This document shows positions 23,172-36,168 of a DNA stretch of 64,000 nucleotides, one piece after another. The notes under the pieces are model-generated. The model was not told the DNA's origin. It saw only the letters and a list, made by a program, of their open reading frames with translations, and made no database searches. This DNA comes from Leifsonia xyli (GTDB taxonomy: Bacteria; Actinomycetota; Actinomycetes; Actinomycetales; Microbacteriaceae): assembly GCA_003243275.1 (NCBI GenBank), contig QFQR01000006.1:1-64000 (forward strand). Direction: 5' to 3'. Within the stretch, counting starts at the first letter, position 1, and each line of letters begins with the position of its first letter. The translations under genes were made by a program, and so were the position numbers.

Positions 23172-23807
23172 ATGAGCGATCTCGCCCCGCCCCCCGTGCC
23201 GCAGCCCGAGCCGCAGCCCGCCACGCAGCCCGAGCCGCAGCCGGCCCCGCAGCCCGGCCCGCCCGTCACGGGGCCCGATCCGCTGCGCACGGCGACCCCC
23301 TCGCCCTGGGGCCACGCCGTCGCCGCGGGGCTCGCACTGGTCGGGATCGCGCTCAACGTCGGCGGGGGTGCCGGGTTCCCGAGCAGCGCACCCGTCGAGT
23401 GGATCATGAACGCGGGCATCACGATCGACCTGGTGGCCGTGCTCGTGGCCTGCGGCATCGGATTCGGCGTGTCGCTGCGGCAGCGCGCCGTGCGCCCGGC
23501 GCTCGTGTTCCCCTGGCTCGGCCTCGCCCTCGCCCTGGTGGGCTTCTTCAGCTGGGCGGTCATGTCGGGCGGCCTCTTCGAGACGCTGATCTTCGGCGGC
23601 CGCGGGCGGTACATGACCGACATCGGCGGGGCGTTCTATACCGGCGTCGCCTGGACCCTGGGTGCGATCTTCAGCGCCTACGGCCTCCGCGGGCGCACCA
23701 GGCCGGCGCCGAACATCGCCGCCTGGGTGGGAATCGGACTCTGGGCGCTCACCCTGATCGGCGTGGTCACCTCCGCGCTGCTCTACGCGGCCGACCTCAC
23801 CGACTGA
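23172..23807 (+). CDS. membrane protein with proline-rich N-terminus
   Basis: 211-residue protein of unknown function. The first about 45 residues are a Pro/Gln/Glu repeat (PQPEPQPATQPEPQP) that should be disordered and cytoplasmic or extended; then four hydrophobic segments, the first near HAVAAGLALVGIALNV, the last near IAAWVGIGLWALTLIGVV. Divergent from the patatin-like gene with about 105 bases between. No known domain recognised. Confidence 0.8.
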   Translation: MSDLAPPPVPQPEPQPATQPEPQPAPQPGPPVTGPDPLRTATPSPWGHAVAAGLALVGIALNVGGGAGFPSSAPVEWIMNAGITIDLVAVLVACGIGFGVSLRQRAVRPALVFPWLGLALALVGFFSWAVMSGGLFETLIFGGRGRYMTDIGGAFYTGVAWTLGAIFSAYGLRGRTRPAPNIAAWVGIGLWALTLIGVVTSALLYAADLTD

Positions 23808-23825
23808 GCAGCGCGCCGCATCCGG

Positions 23826-23831
23826 TAGGCT
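23826..23831 (+). promoter_or_regulatory. -10 box for the glycine riboswitch / gcv operon
   Basis: TAGGCT about 30 bases before the first aptamer. No clear -35 element. Confidence 0.45.
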
Positions 23832-23861
23832 GACCGCACAACCGAACATCGGGCCGCACGC

Positions 23862-24093
23862 GATGCGGGAGAGCCGGGGCCATGCCGCCGGCACCGAAGG
23901 AGCAAGCCTCCCCGCCAATCTCTCAGGTACGTGTACCGCATCGACAGGCCGCTCTGGAAAGCGCTTCAGCACCCCCGCTGATCGAGTGCCGCCGACCGCG
24001 GCGGATCGGATCAGCGGCCGCGAGGAAGCCGCCCACGGTGAAAGCGACCACCCGTCGCGAAACTCTCAGGCCGGATGACAGAGGGGGAGTTCC
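23862..24093 (+). ncRNA. tandem glycine riboswitch
   Basis: cis-regulatory RNA upstream of gcvT. Aptamer 1 is clear: GGGAGAG at 23867-23873, ACCGAAGGAGCAA (23893-23905), AATCTCTCAGG (23917 on), GACAGG and GCTCTGGAAA. Aptamer 2 has GGTGAAAGCG, GAAACTCTCAGG (24059 on) and ATGACAGAGGGGGAG. Glycine binding in this class typically switches on glycine-cleavage genes when glycine is abundant. The aptamers are separated by a linker carrying a hairpin similar to the repeats at 19.7 kb. No obvious intrinsic terminator lies before gcvT, so control may act at translation (the GGAG at 24111 is close downstream). Confidence 0.92.
23975..24017. repeat. REP-like hairpin inside the glycine riboswitch
   Basis: CCGCTGATC and GATCAGCGG form perfect 9-base arms around a GC-rich interior. 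The left part CGCTGATCGAGTGCCG matches the reverse complement of the right arm of the 109-base repeats at 19.7-19.9 kb over 16 bases. Confidence 0.65.
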
Positions 24094-24122
24094 TTGATCG
24101 CGTCGCGCCAGGAGAACTCACC

Positions 24123-25259
24123 ATGACATCCGAAACCCCCGGCATCCCCGCCCGCCGTTCCCCCCTCGACGCCGTGCACGCGCGCGGCGGCGCGAGCTTC
24201 ACCGACTTCGCGGGCTGGCAGATGCCGGTGCGCTACAGCTCCGACCTCGCCGAGCACCACGCGGTGCGCGAGGCGGCGGGGCTCTTCGACCTGAGCCACA
24301 TGGGCGAGATCGTGGTGCTCGGGCCGGATGCGGCGGCCGCCCTCGATCACGCGCTCGCCGGGCGGCTCTCGGCGATCGAGGAGGGGCAGGCCAAGTACAG
24401 CCTGCTGCTCGCCGAAGACGGCGGCATCATCGACGACCTCGTCGTCTACCGCACCGGCCCCGACCGCTTCCTCGTGGTCGCGAACGCCGGCAACCGCTTC
24501 GTGGCGGCCGAGGCGCTGCGCGAGCGGGCCGCAGGGTTCGACTGCATCGTCGAGGACGAGTCGGATGACGTGGCGCTCGTGGCACTGCAGGGGCCGCGCG
24601 CCGAGGAGATCCTGCGCGAGGTCGCGGGATTCGACATCCCGCAGCTCGACGGCCTGCGCTACTACCGCGCGATCACGGGTGACTTCCGCGGTCACGAGGT
24701 GCTCGTGGCACGCACCGGCTACACGGGCGAGGACGGCTTCGAATTCTTCCTCGCGCCGGATGCCGCCCCCGAGCTGTGGGATGCGCTCGCCGAGACCGGT
24801 GCGGGTGCCGGCCTCATCCCGTGCGGTCTGGCGGCGCGCGACACCCTGCGCCTCGAGGCCGGGATGCCGCTCTACGGCCACGAGCTCACCCGAGCGACCC
24901 TGCCGCAGCAGGTGGGACTCGGGCGGGTGCCGGTGCTCGGCAAGGAGGGCGGCTTCGTCGGCGATGCCGCCGTCGCGGCCGGGCCCGCCCCCGACGCGCC
25001 CGTGCTCGTCGGGCTCGCCGCTGAGGGCCGCCGCGCGGGGCGCGCCGACTACGAGATCTTCGCCACCGAGCACGCCGCGGAGGTCGCGGGCGTCATCACG
25101 AGCGGCGCTCTCTCGCCCACCCTCGGCCATCCCATCGCGATGGCGCTCGTCGACCCCGGCCTCGCCGCCGTCGGCACCACCGTCTTCATCGACGTGCGCG
25201 GAACCCGCATCCCCGCGACCGTCGTCACCTTGCCGTTCTACTCGAGAAAGAAGAACTGA
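24123..25259 (+). CDS. gcvT: glycine cleavage system T protein (aminomethyltransferase)
   Basis: Transfers the aminomethyl carbon from lipoyl-GcvH to tetrahydrofolate, releasing ammonia. 378 residues. Folate-binding landmarks are visible: DFAGWQMPVRY at the start, FDLSHMGEI, the YTGEDGFE block with acidic residue, and the AARDTLRLEAGMPLYG stretch. ATG at 24123 follows AGGAG at a good distance; an in-frame ATG at 24075 lies within aptamer 2 of the riboswitch and is rejected. First gene of the gcvT-gcvH-gcvP operon. Confidence 0.97.
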   Translation: MTSETPGIPARRSPLDAVHARGGASFTDFAGWQMPVRYSSDLAEHHAVREAAGLFDLSHMGEIVVLGPDAAAALDHALAGRLSAIEEGQAKYSLLLAEDGGIIDDLVVYRTGPDRFLVVANAGNRFVAAEALRERAAGFDCIVEDESDDVALVALQGPRAEEILREVAGFDIPQLDGLRYYRAITGDFRGHEVLVARTGYTGEDGFEFFLAPDAAPELWDALAETGAGAGLIPCGLAARDTLRLEAGMPLYGHELTRATLPQQVGLGRVPVLGKEGGFVGDAAVAAGPAPDAPVLVGLAAEGRRAGRADYEIFATEHAAEVAGVITSGALSPTLGHPIAMALVDPGLAAVGTTVFIDVRGTRIPATVVTLPFYSRKKN

Positions 25260-25260
25260 G

Positions 25261-25628
25261 ATGTCGCTTCCCGCAGAGCTCAAGTACACCGCCGAGCACG
25301 AGTGGGTCGCCGTCGACGGCGACCTCGCGCGCATCGGCATCACCGACTACGCCGCCGACAAGCTCGGCGATGTGGTCTTCGTCGACCTTCCGAAGGTGGG
25401 CTCCGCCGCCGCGGCGGGGCGCGTGGTGGGTGAGATCGAGTCGACCAAGTCGGTCGGCGAGCTCTACGCCCCCGTCGACGGCGAGGTCGTCGAGGTCAAC
25501 GACGCCGTCGCCGACGACCCCTCGCTCGTCAACTCCGACCCCTATGGGGCCGGCTGGATGATCGTGGTGCGTTTCGCCGCGCTGCCCACCCTGCTCTCCG
25601 CGGACGAGTACGCCGCCCTCATCGCCGA

Positions 25629-25632
<4 letters not shown>
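25261..25632 (+). CDS. gcvH: glycine cleavage system H protein
   Basis: Small lipoyl carrier shuttling the methylamine group between P, T and L proteins. 123 residues; the lipoylated lysine is Lys63 in EIESTKSVGELY, followed by the conserved SDPYGAGWM. It begins one base after the gcvT stop and overlaps gcvP by four bases (ATGA), so all three should be made in step. The lipoamide dehydrogenase (L protein) is not in the window. Confidence 0.98.
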
Positions 25633-28466
<2,834 letters not shown>

Positions 28467-28471
28467 GTTCT

Positions 28472-28502
28472 GAGGAGCGTCGCCCTGCGGGCGGCGCTCC
28501 TC
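28472..28502 (+). terminator. hairpin terminator after gcvP
   Basis: Perfect 14-base inverted repeat GAGGAGCGTCGCCC / GGGCGGCGCTCCTC (one G-T style mismatch at most) with a three-base loop, starting six bases after the gcvP stop. No U-tract follows, which is common in high-GC actinobacteria. Confidence 0.75.
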
Positions 28503-28544
28503 AACCACCTGAGTAGACCCCGCCGCAGGCGCCGAGCCCCGCGG

Positions 28545-29066
28545 CTACTCCGGCGGAGCCAGCGCGTAGCGGGGCTGGCCGACCTCGGGCTCGGGGAACA
28601 GCCGCCGCAGCTCCTCGCGGATCTGCTCGGCGCTGCGGTAGGTGAGCCCCAGCATCGCGACGTGCTTCCAGCGGATGACGCCCTCGGCGTCGATGATGAA
28701 CACGGAGCGGCGGATGGCGAGGTTGCCGAGCATGACGCCGAACGACTTGGCGGTGTCGACGTCGGTGGCCAGCAGCGGGAAGGTGAGGCCTTGCGTGCGC
28801 GCGAACTCCTCGTGGCTTTCGACACCCTGCAGGCTGACGCCCCAGACCTCCGCCCCGAGGTTCTCGAAGCCCGCGAGCTGATCCTGGTAGCTGCACAGCT
28901 GCTCCGTGCACACCTTGCTCGCGTCGAGCGGGTAGAAGGCGAGCACGATGGGCTTGCCCCGCGCGGCGGAGAGCCGGTACTCGGAGTGCGTCACGACGCC
29001 ATCCCGCACCCGGATACCAGGGAGCGCGAAGTCGGGGGCGAGGTCGCCGATATCAGTGCCGGTCAC
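28545..29066 (-). CDS. bcp: peroxiredoxin, BCP/PrxQ type
   Basis: Thiol peroxidase reducing hydrogen and organic peroxides in the cytosol. 173 residues, AhpC/TSA fold. Peroxidatic Cys53 in FYPLDASKVCTEQ and a likely resolving Cys58 five residues later (CTEQLC), the spacing of atypical 2-Cys PrxQ enzymes; Ser replaces the usual Thr three residues before Cys53. GTG start at 29066 with TACGAT eight bases upstream and no ribosome site. It is the last gene of a minus-strand run with a CPBP protease and DCC protein; the thiol theme may be coincidental. Confidence 0.92.
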   Translation of the reverse strand: MTGTDIGDLAPDFALPGIRVRDGVVTHSEYRLSAARGKPIVLAFYPLDASKVCTEQLCSYQDQLAGFENLGAEVWGVSLQGVESHEEFARTQGLTFPLLATDVDTAKSFGVMLGNLAIRRSVFIIDAEGVIRWKHVAMLGLTYRSAEQIREELRRLFPEPEVGQPRYALAPPE

Positions 29067-29074
29067 GATGTCTC

Positions 29075-29080
29075 ATCGTA
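29075..29080 (-). promoter_or_regulatory. -10 box for the peroxiredoxin gene, probably leaderless
   Basis: TACGAT on the minus strand, eight bases before the GTG at 29066. Confidence 0.4.
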
Positions 29081-29118
29081 CGTGACGTGTCATCATCCGC
29101 GTGGCGCATCTGTGTGGC

Positions 29119-29280
29119 TCATTCGGGTGGCGGGGGCAGGGCGAACGAGGTGGCTCCGGCTCCGGGAGGCGGCAATTCGAAGCGGATGGCTCCGGCTGGG
29201 GGAGCAGGAAGGGCCACGCCCGCCGCAGCGTCGTCGCTGTGCGTCGCGGTCGCCGATCCCCCCGGATCGGGCTGTGACAT
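29119..29280 (-). CDS. possible small proline-rich peptide (53 residues)
   Basis: Small open frame in an otherwise empty 268-base gap, between the CPBP protease gene and the peroxiredoxin gene on the same strand. The peptide starts MSQPDPGGSATATHSDD and continues with an imperfect repeat of the pattern LPxPxAGAxxFxLPPP (ALPAPPAGAIRFELPPP, then GAGATSFALPPPPE). It is acidic at the N-terminus, has one Arg, no Cys and no signal peptide. No clear ribosome site precedes ATG at 29280. It could be a chance frame in GC-rich DNA; the repeat and placement downstream of an intramembrane protease make it worth recording. Confidence 0.35.
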   Translation of the reverse strand: MSQPDPGGSATATHSDDAAAGVALPAPPAGAIRFELPPPGAGATSFALPPPPE

Positions 29281-29334
29281 GCGCGCGAGTCTACGTCCGC
29301 TGCGCCGACCGCGGGAGTCCCCTGTCCGGGGCTG

Positions 29335-30168
29335 CTACCCGGGGAGACCGAAGAGCGCCGGCCACATCGCGGCGGCCCACGGATACCCGACGAACGCGAT
29401 CGAGTTGATGACGAAGTGCGCCACCACGAACGGCAGCAGCCGTCCGGTGCGGGCGAACAGGTAGCCGAACAGCAGCCCCATCAGGAAGTTGCCGACGAAG
29501 GCACCCGGGCCCTGGTAGAGGTGGTAGCTCGCGCGCAGCACCGACGTCGCGAAGATGATCGGCCACACCCCCCAGCCGAGCTGGCGCAGCCGCGCGAAGA
29601 GGTAGCCGAGCACGATCGGCTCCTCCTGCAGCGAGGCGCGTGCCGCCGAGAGCAGCAGCACGGGAACCGTCCACCAGTACGCCCCGAGCCCGTCGGGGTT
29701 GATGCCGACGAAGAGCCCCAGCGCACGCCCGCCGAGGTAGAGCGCGAGCCCGGGCACCCCGACCGCCACGACGAGCAGCACGCCGCGCGAGACGTCCCGT
29801 CCGACGCGCCGGCCGTCGAGCCCCAGGTGCACGAGGTGGGGTCGCGTGGGCGACCACAGCAGGTAGCAGACCAGCAGCAGCGGGATGAGCTCGAACGAGA
29901 GCGAGAGCAGCTGGTAGACGAGGTCGAAGAACTCGGAGTCGCTGCGGGAGGGGTTGAGCGTCGCCGTCTGGTCGCCGAGCGATTCGGTGCGGGTCAGGCG
30001 GTAGGCGAGCGCCACGATGGCGTAGATCGCCGACTGGCCGAGCCCGAGCGCGAGCACGATCGCGATCTCCCACCACAGGCGCCCGCGGGACGGCGTCGGG
30101 CCGAGCGGAGGCGGCGGCACGACCCAGTCCTGGAAGCGGGAGCGTGCGAATGCGGAGGGTGCGCTCAT
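29335..30168 (-). CDS. CPBP-family intramembrane metalloprotease
   Basis: Membrane protein of 277 residues with about seven to eight helices, Rce1/CPBP (ABI) family; members cleave peptides or act in bacteriocin self-immunity. Motif 1 appears as LQEEPIVLGYLFARL (EE present, the usual Arg of EExxxR not in place), motif 2 as LRASYHLYQG with His, motif 3 as VVAHFVINS with His and Asn. ATG at 30168 overlaps the DCC gene stop (ATGA), so the two are coupled. A possible proline-rich peptide gene follows 54 bases downstream. Confidence 0.88.
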   Translation of the reverse strand: MSAPSAFARSRFQDWVVPPPPLGPTPSRGRLWWEIAIVLALGLGQSAIYAIVALAYRLTRTESLGDQTATLNPSRSDSEFFDLVYQLLSLSFELIPLLLVCYLLWSPTRPHLVHLGLDGRRVGRDVSRGVLLVVAVGVPGLALYLGGRALGLFVGINPDGLGAYWWTVPVLLLSAARASLQEEPIVLGYLFARLRQLGWGVWPIIFATSVLRASYHLYQGPGAFVGNFLMGLLFGYLFARTGRLLPFVVAHFVINSIAFVGYPWAAAMWPALFGLPG

Positions 30169-30575
30169 CCCCGGTCCGCAGGTGGCAGGGCGCAGGCCGG
30201 GGTGCCGCCGGGGAGACGATGCCGGTTGTTCGCCACGAGGGTGTAGCCGAGTCGGGCGAACCAGGAGTAGGGCGGGGTGGCGATGATCCACCCGGCGAAA
30301 CGCCACCACGGACCGCGCTGGGCGCGCAGCAGGGCGGAGAGCGCGAGGTGGCCGCCGAACTGGCGGGTGGGGCTCACGTACCAGGCGTAGTGGGTGACGT
30401 CGTGCTCGTCGAGTCCGAGCTCGGCGTAGTCGATCCACTGGTACGGCAGCGCCTCGGGGAAGCGGGGCAGCATCCCGCGCAGCTTCTCGACCGTGCTCGT
30501 GCAGAAGGCGCAGTCGCCGTCGTAGACGAGCACGGGGCGGGTGGCGGGGATGCGGACGCGCGCGGACACGTTCAC
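30165..30575 (-). CDS. DCC-family thiol-disulfide oxidoreductase-like protein (DUF393)
   Basis: 136-residue protein of the DCC1-like family (PF04134), named for the DxxCxxC motif, here VLVYDGDCAFCTSTVEKL near the N-terminus; thioredoxin-like fold predicted, redox function presumed. Also shows WWRFAGWII and YTLVANNRHRLPG. The start is uncertain: GTG at 30602, 30575 or 30569 are all possible; AGGAG lies 13 bases before 30575. Coupled to the CPBP gene. Confidence 0.8.
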   Translation of the reverse strand: MNVSARVRIPATRPVLVYDGDCAFCTSTVEKLRGMLPRFPEALPYQWIDYAELGLDEHDVTHYAWYVSPTRQFGGHLALSALLRAQRGPWWRFAGWIIATPPYSWFARLGYTLVANNRHRLPGGTPACALPPADRG

Positions 30576-30630
30576 GATGGTACGCGTGTCTCCTGGACGC
30601 ACACGTGGCAGCTCGCCGCCACCTCGGCGC

Positions 30631-31199
30631 TCACCCGGAGAGCGAGACGATCAGCGTGACGACGGCGGCTGTGGTGGTCACGATGCCCAGCACGATCGGC
30701 ACGGCATCCCACCTCGCGAGCACCTGCTCGTCGCTGGGCCGAGCGTTCCGGCGCACCTCCTCGAGGTCGTCGGAGGTGCGGGTGAAGACGCTGGGATCGT
30801 CGCGCAGCCGACCGGTCAGGGTGCGCACGATCGCTCCCGAGCCGCGGGATGCCGTGACGGCGTAGGCGACGATGACCCGCCCGTCTTCGAGTTCGAAGAG
30901 CAGGTTGAGGCGCTGCCGCACCGCCGCGACCTGCGGCCAGGGCAGCTGGTAGCTGCGGAAGAAGCTGATCACCCGGGCGCGCTCGGTGTCGTAGCGCACC
31001 CGGGGGCGCAGCAGCAGCACCCAGATCGCCCATCCGAGGAAGAGCATGAACGGCACCGCGGTGGCGAGCAGCTCGTACTCGCCGATGAATGCGAAGTCCG
31101 CCAGCAGCAGCGCCATGATGCCGACCGCAACCCAGAAGATCACGGTCGAACTGGTGTCGCGGAGCAGGTAGCTGTGGTCCGCCGACGAGGATCGGCGGC

Positions 31200-31203
<4 letters not shown>
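30631..31203 (-). CDS. PH-domain-like membrane protein
   Basis: 190-residue protein with two adjacent N-terminal membrane helices (VIFWVAVGIMALLLADFAFI and LLATAVPFMLFLGWAIWVLL), a cytoplasmic bacterial PH-like domain (RVRYDTERARVISFFRSYQLPWPQVAAV) and a C-terminal helix. Function unknown. GTG at 31203 overlaps the stop of the upstream peptide-transporter ATPase gene (GTGA), so it is co-transcribed with the opp operon although unrelated in family. Confidence 0.8.
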
Positions 31204-33208
<2,005 letters not shown>

Positions 33209-33216
33209 CTCGGCCC

Positions 33217-34251
33217 TCACTTCGCGACCCGCACGCGCGGGTCGATGTAGGCGTACAGGATGTCGACGATGATGTTCATCACGATCACCGCGGTCGCGCC
33301 GACGATCACCAGGCCGATGAGCACGGGCAGATCGTGGTTGTTGTTCGCCTTCACCGCGAGGGCACCCATGCCCTGGTAGTTGAAGACGCTCTCGGTGATG
33401 ATGGCGCCCGCGAGCAGACCCGCGAAGTCGAGGCCGGCGAGGGTGACGAGCGGGGTCAGCGCGGCCCGCAGACCGTGCTTCATGAGCACGGTGCGCTCGG
33501 GCAGGCCCTTCGCGCGCGCGGTGCGGATGTAGTCCTCCGACATCGATTCGAGCACGAAGGCGCGCGTGTAGCGCACGTAGGCGGCCATGAAGAACAGCGC
33601 CAGGGTCACCGCGGGCAGCGTGATGCTGATGATCCACGGGCCGAGATCGCCCCATTCCCGTAACGGTTCGAACCGTGGATAGGGGAACAGCTGCCACTTG
33701 ATCGAGACGTATTGCAGCAGGAAGGTTCCGATCACGAACACCGGTAAGGCGTAGACGACGAGGGTCGCGCCGACGACGACGCGATCGAGCCATCTGCCTT
33801 TGAAGACGGCGGCGAGCACGCCGATGAGCACGCCGAAGAAGATCCAGATCGCGAAGCTCACGATGGCGAGGGAGATGGTGGGGCCCGCGGCCTTGACGAG
33901 GAGGTCGTTGACGGTCTCCTGCTGGCTCTGCGAGTAGCCGAGGCACGGGGCGGCGCAGTGGGTGATGCGGTTCTGGTAGCCGTTCTCGATCAGCTGCTGG
34001 CGGTATTCGTCGTTGACGGGGAAGTCACGCCCGACGAAGAGGCCCGAGACGAAGGCGCCGAACTGGGCGGGCACCGACTTGTCGTAGCCGAGCAGCTTGG
34101 TGATCTGATCGAGCTTCTCGGGCGTGCAGAACTTGCCGCACTGGTTGATCGCCGGGTTGCCGTTGGCGAAGAACAGCGTGAAGACCACGAAGATCATGAC
34201 GACCACCATGACGATGCCGACAAGAACGCGGCGGATGATGAACGCGATCAC
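33217..34251 (-). CDS. peptide ABC transporter permease, OppB/DppB type
   Basis: Inner-membrane permease, 344 residues. Starts with the typical RRVLVGIVMVVVMIFVVF helix, then a long periplasm-side loop (residues about 30-110) with four Cys (QCGKFC, CAAPC), and the BPD_transp_1 core with the EAA-type motif YIRTARAKGLPERTVLMKH. Downstream of the binding-protein gene with an intervening hairpin. Confidence 0.93.
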   Translation of the reverse strand: MIAFIIRRVLVGIVMVVVMIFVVFTLFFANGNPAINQCGKFCTPEKLDQITKLLGYDKSVPAQFGAFVSGLFVGRDFPVNDEYRQQLIENGYQNRITHCAAPCLGYSQSQQETVNDLLVKAAGPTISLAIVSFAIWIFFGVLIGVLAAVFKGRWLDRVVVGATLVVYALPVFVIGTFLLQYVSIKWQLFPYPRFEPLREWGDLGPWIISITLPAVTLALFFMAAYVRYTRAFVLESMSEDYIRTARAKGLPERTVLMKHGLRAALTPLVTLAGLDFAGLLAGAIITESVFNYQGMGALAVKANNNHDLPVLIGLVIVGATAVIVMNIIVDILYAYIDPRVRVAK

Positions 34252-34281
34252 GGGAAGACCTCTCTCGCCCTTTCAGAGGGT

Positions 34282-34313
34282 GTCGGGTGGGCGTCCGAGG
34301 ACGCCCACCCGAC
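34282..34313 (-). terminator. hairpin between the opp binding-protein gene and the permease
   Basis: Perfect inverted repeat GTCGGGTGGGCGTCC / GACGCCCACCCGAC with a three-base loop, 17 bases after the binding-protein stop and about 30 bases before the permease start. No U-tract. In binding-protein operons such hairpins commonly protect the binding-protein mRNA or trim downstream expression. Confidence 0.7.
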
Positions 34314-34330
34314 GGGGTGGAACTTGCTAC

Positions 34331-36076
34331 TTACTTCTTGACGAAGATCGAACCGAAGTCCGGGTAGTAGCTGGACGCGACGTCGGGCAGGAACCCGCCG
34401 ATCTGCGAACCGTAGATGAAGTAGTTCTTCTGGTTCGCGATCGGCACGTAGGCACCGTCGGCACCCGCGGTGGCGTCCGCCTCCGCGAGGAGCTTCGCCT
34501 GCTCGGCGGTGTCGGTCGCGGCGAGGGCCTGCTTGATCAGGTCGTCGACCTTCGAGTTGCTGTAGAACCCGTAGTTGAAGCCGACGCCCGAGGTGGCGCC
34601 CTCAGGGTTGGACTGCAGGATCGGCACGACGACCGCGAACAGCGTCTGCCAGTCCGAGGCCCAGCCGGCCATGAACACGTCGACCTTGTTGCCGTTCTTG
34701 GTGCGGTCCGCCATCTGGCCGTAGTAGCCGGGGGTGGCGTCGCTGGCGATCGGCGCGAGGGTCACGACGAAGCCTGCGGCCTCCCAGCTCTGCTGGATGA
34801 CGGGGACGATCTTCTGGTTCGTCGGGGTGTCCGGGAACGAGAAGGTGATCGCCGGGTTCGGCTGTCCGGCCTCGGCGAGGAGCGCCTTGGCCGCCGCGGC
34901 GTCACCGTCGGGGTTGTCCTTGGCGAACGCGGGGTTCTCGGTGTAGCCGGGGAGCGCCTTCGAGATGATGGTCGTCGAGGGCTCGCCCCAGTTGTCGCCA
35001 CCCCAGGCCTTGATCACACCGTTCTGGTTGAGCGCGACCGAGAGGGCGCGGCGCACCTTCGGGTCGGTCACCGTGAGCGAGTTGATCTCGAGGAAGCGCG
35101 TGTAGGGCGAGGTGCTCTTCGCCGTGCGGCTGTCCATGTCGCCCGTGATCTGCGAGTAGAAGGTCGCGGGGATGTTGCCGTCGGTGAAGGCCGTGGTGTC
35201 GTCACCGGCGTTCGCGACGAGGCGCTGGAACAGCACGTCGCTGTCCGACACGAAGTCGAACTTGAACGAGTCCGGCAGGGCCTGGCGCAGGTCGGTGCTG
35301 TCGCTCTTCGCGTCGTACTTGTCGTTGCGCACGAAGGTGCCGCCGGTGGCCGAGTCGAAGCTGCCGCCATCGAGGATGTACGGGCCGCTCGAGTTGATCT
35401 TCCACAGCGTCTTGCCGTCGTCGAACGACTTCTGGTACGGGTCGGTCACGAACAGCGCTGCTGCCGCCGCCGGGAAGTCCGGCCACGCGACGTCGAAGCT
35501 GTAGGTGACCTTCTGGCCGTCGGCGAAGAAGTGCTTCGCGAACTCGGCCTTGGCGGCGTCGCTCGAGGTGAACGGTCCGGTGTAGCCGGCCTCGACGACC
35601 GACGGCGCGTACTGGCCGAGGTAGGTCGTGCCGACACCGGTGCCGTTGACGAGGGTCTCGTCGTAGGAGCGCGAGAGGCCGTAGACGAAGTCCTCACCGG
35701 TGATCTTCGAGCCGTCCTGCCAGGTGCCGCCGTCGCGGATCGTGAAGGTCCACGTCTTGCCACCGTCGGTGGTCGTGCCTGCGTCGGTGGCGAGGTCGCC
35801 GACCGGGGCGGGGTTGGGGTCGTCGGTGATCGGCAGAGCCGTCAGGCCGCGGTAGACGAGGCGACGCAGTGCCGCGAGCTCGTTGCCGTAGTAGACGCTC
35901 GCGGGGTCGGTGCCTTCCCACTGGCCGGCGACGCCGAGGTAGGTGACGGTGCCACCGGCGTTCTCGGCGCCGCTGCCTCCGCTGGGCTCCGTGGACGCGC
36001 TGCAGCCGACGAGCGCGGTGACGACCGCGCCGACGACGGCGAGCGTGCCCAGACGGGCGATCGTTCGCTTATTCAT
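34331..36076 (-). CDS. peptide ABC transporter substrate-binding lipoprotein
   Basis: Extracellular solute-binding protein family 5, 581 residues, lipid-anchored: signal peptide with lipobox LVGC (Cys25), a Gly/Ser-rich linker, then SBP_bac_5 fold with landmarks WTFTIRDGGTWQDGSKITGEDFVY and KVRRALSVALNQ. Peptide specificity cannot be told. ATG at 36076 follows AAGGAG. It lies between the two permease genes, with hairpins on both sides, fitting the need for excess binding protein. Confidence 0.93.
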   Translation of the reverse strand: MNKRTIARLGTLAVVGAVVTALVGCSASTEPSGGSGAENAGGTVTYLGVAGQWEGTDPASVYYGNELAALRRLVYRGLTALPITDDPNPAPVGDLATDAGTTTDGGKTWTFTIRDGGTWQDGSKITGEDFVYGLSRSYDETLVNGTGVGTTYLGQYAPSVVEAGYTGPFTSSDAAKAEFAKHFFADGQKVTYSFDVAWPDFPAAAAALFVTDPYQKSFDDGKTLWKINSSGPYILDGGSFDSATGGTFVRNDKYDAKSDSTDLRQALPDSFKFDFVSDSDVLFQRLVANAGDDTTAFTDGNIPATFYSQITGDMDSRTAKSTSPYTRFLEINSLTVTDPKVRRALSVALNQNGVIKAWGGDNWGEPSTTIISKALPGYTENPAFAKDNPDGDAAAAKALLAEAGQPNPAITFSFPDTPTNQKIVPVIQQSWEAAGFVVTLAPIASDATPGYYGQMADRTKNGNKVDVFMAGWASDWQTLFAVVVPILQSNPEGATSGVGFNYGFYSNSKVDDLIKQALAATDTAEQAKLLAEADATAGADGAYVPIANQKNYFIYGSQIGGFLPDVASSYYPDFGSIFVKK

Positions 36077-36108
36077 AGTGATTGGGTCTCCTTGGTAGTG
36101 AGATGGGT

Positions 36109-36151
36109 GACGCTCATGGTGCGAGCGTCGCTCTTTCGGAGTCGGACTCCG
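36109..36151. repeat. two small inverted repeats upstream of the binding-protein gene
   Basis: GACGCTC/GAGCGTC (36109-36115 and 36123-36129) and CGGAGTC/GACTCCG (36137-36143 and 36145-36151) lie in the 92-base gap between the OppC-type permease and the binding protein. They may be mRNA-stability hairpins. Confidence 0.5.
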
Positions 36152-36168
36152 GAAGCTGGGAGGTCGTT

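Noticed and set aside
20045..23833. 1262-codon open frame antisense to the patatin-like gene
   Set aside because: Low-complexity Arg/Glu/Gly composition and no domain; the opposite strand has a coherent membrane-plus-patatin protein.
29087..29464. 125-codon plus-strand frame between peroxiredoxin and CPBP protease
   Set aside because: No domain, crosses into the protease gene on the other strand; the shorter minus-strand frame at 29119-29280 fits the gene order better.
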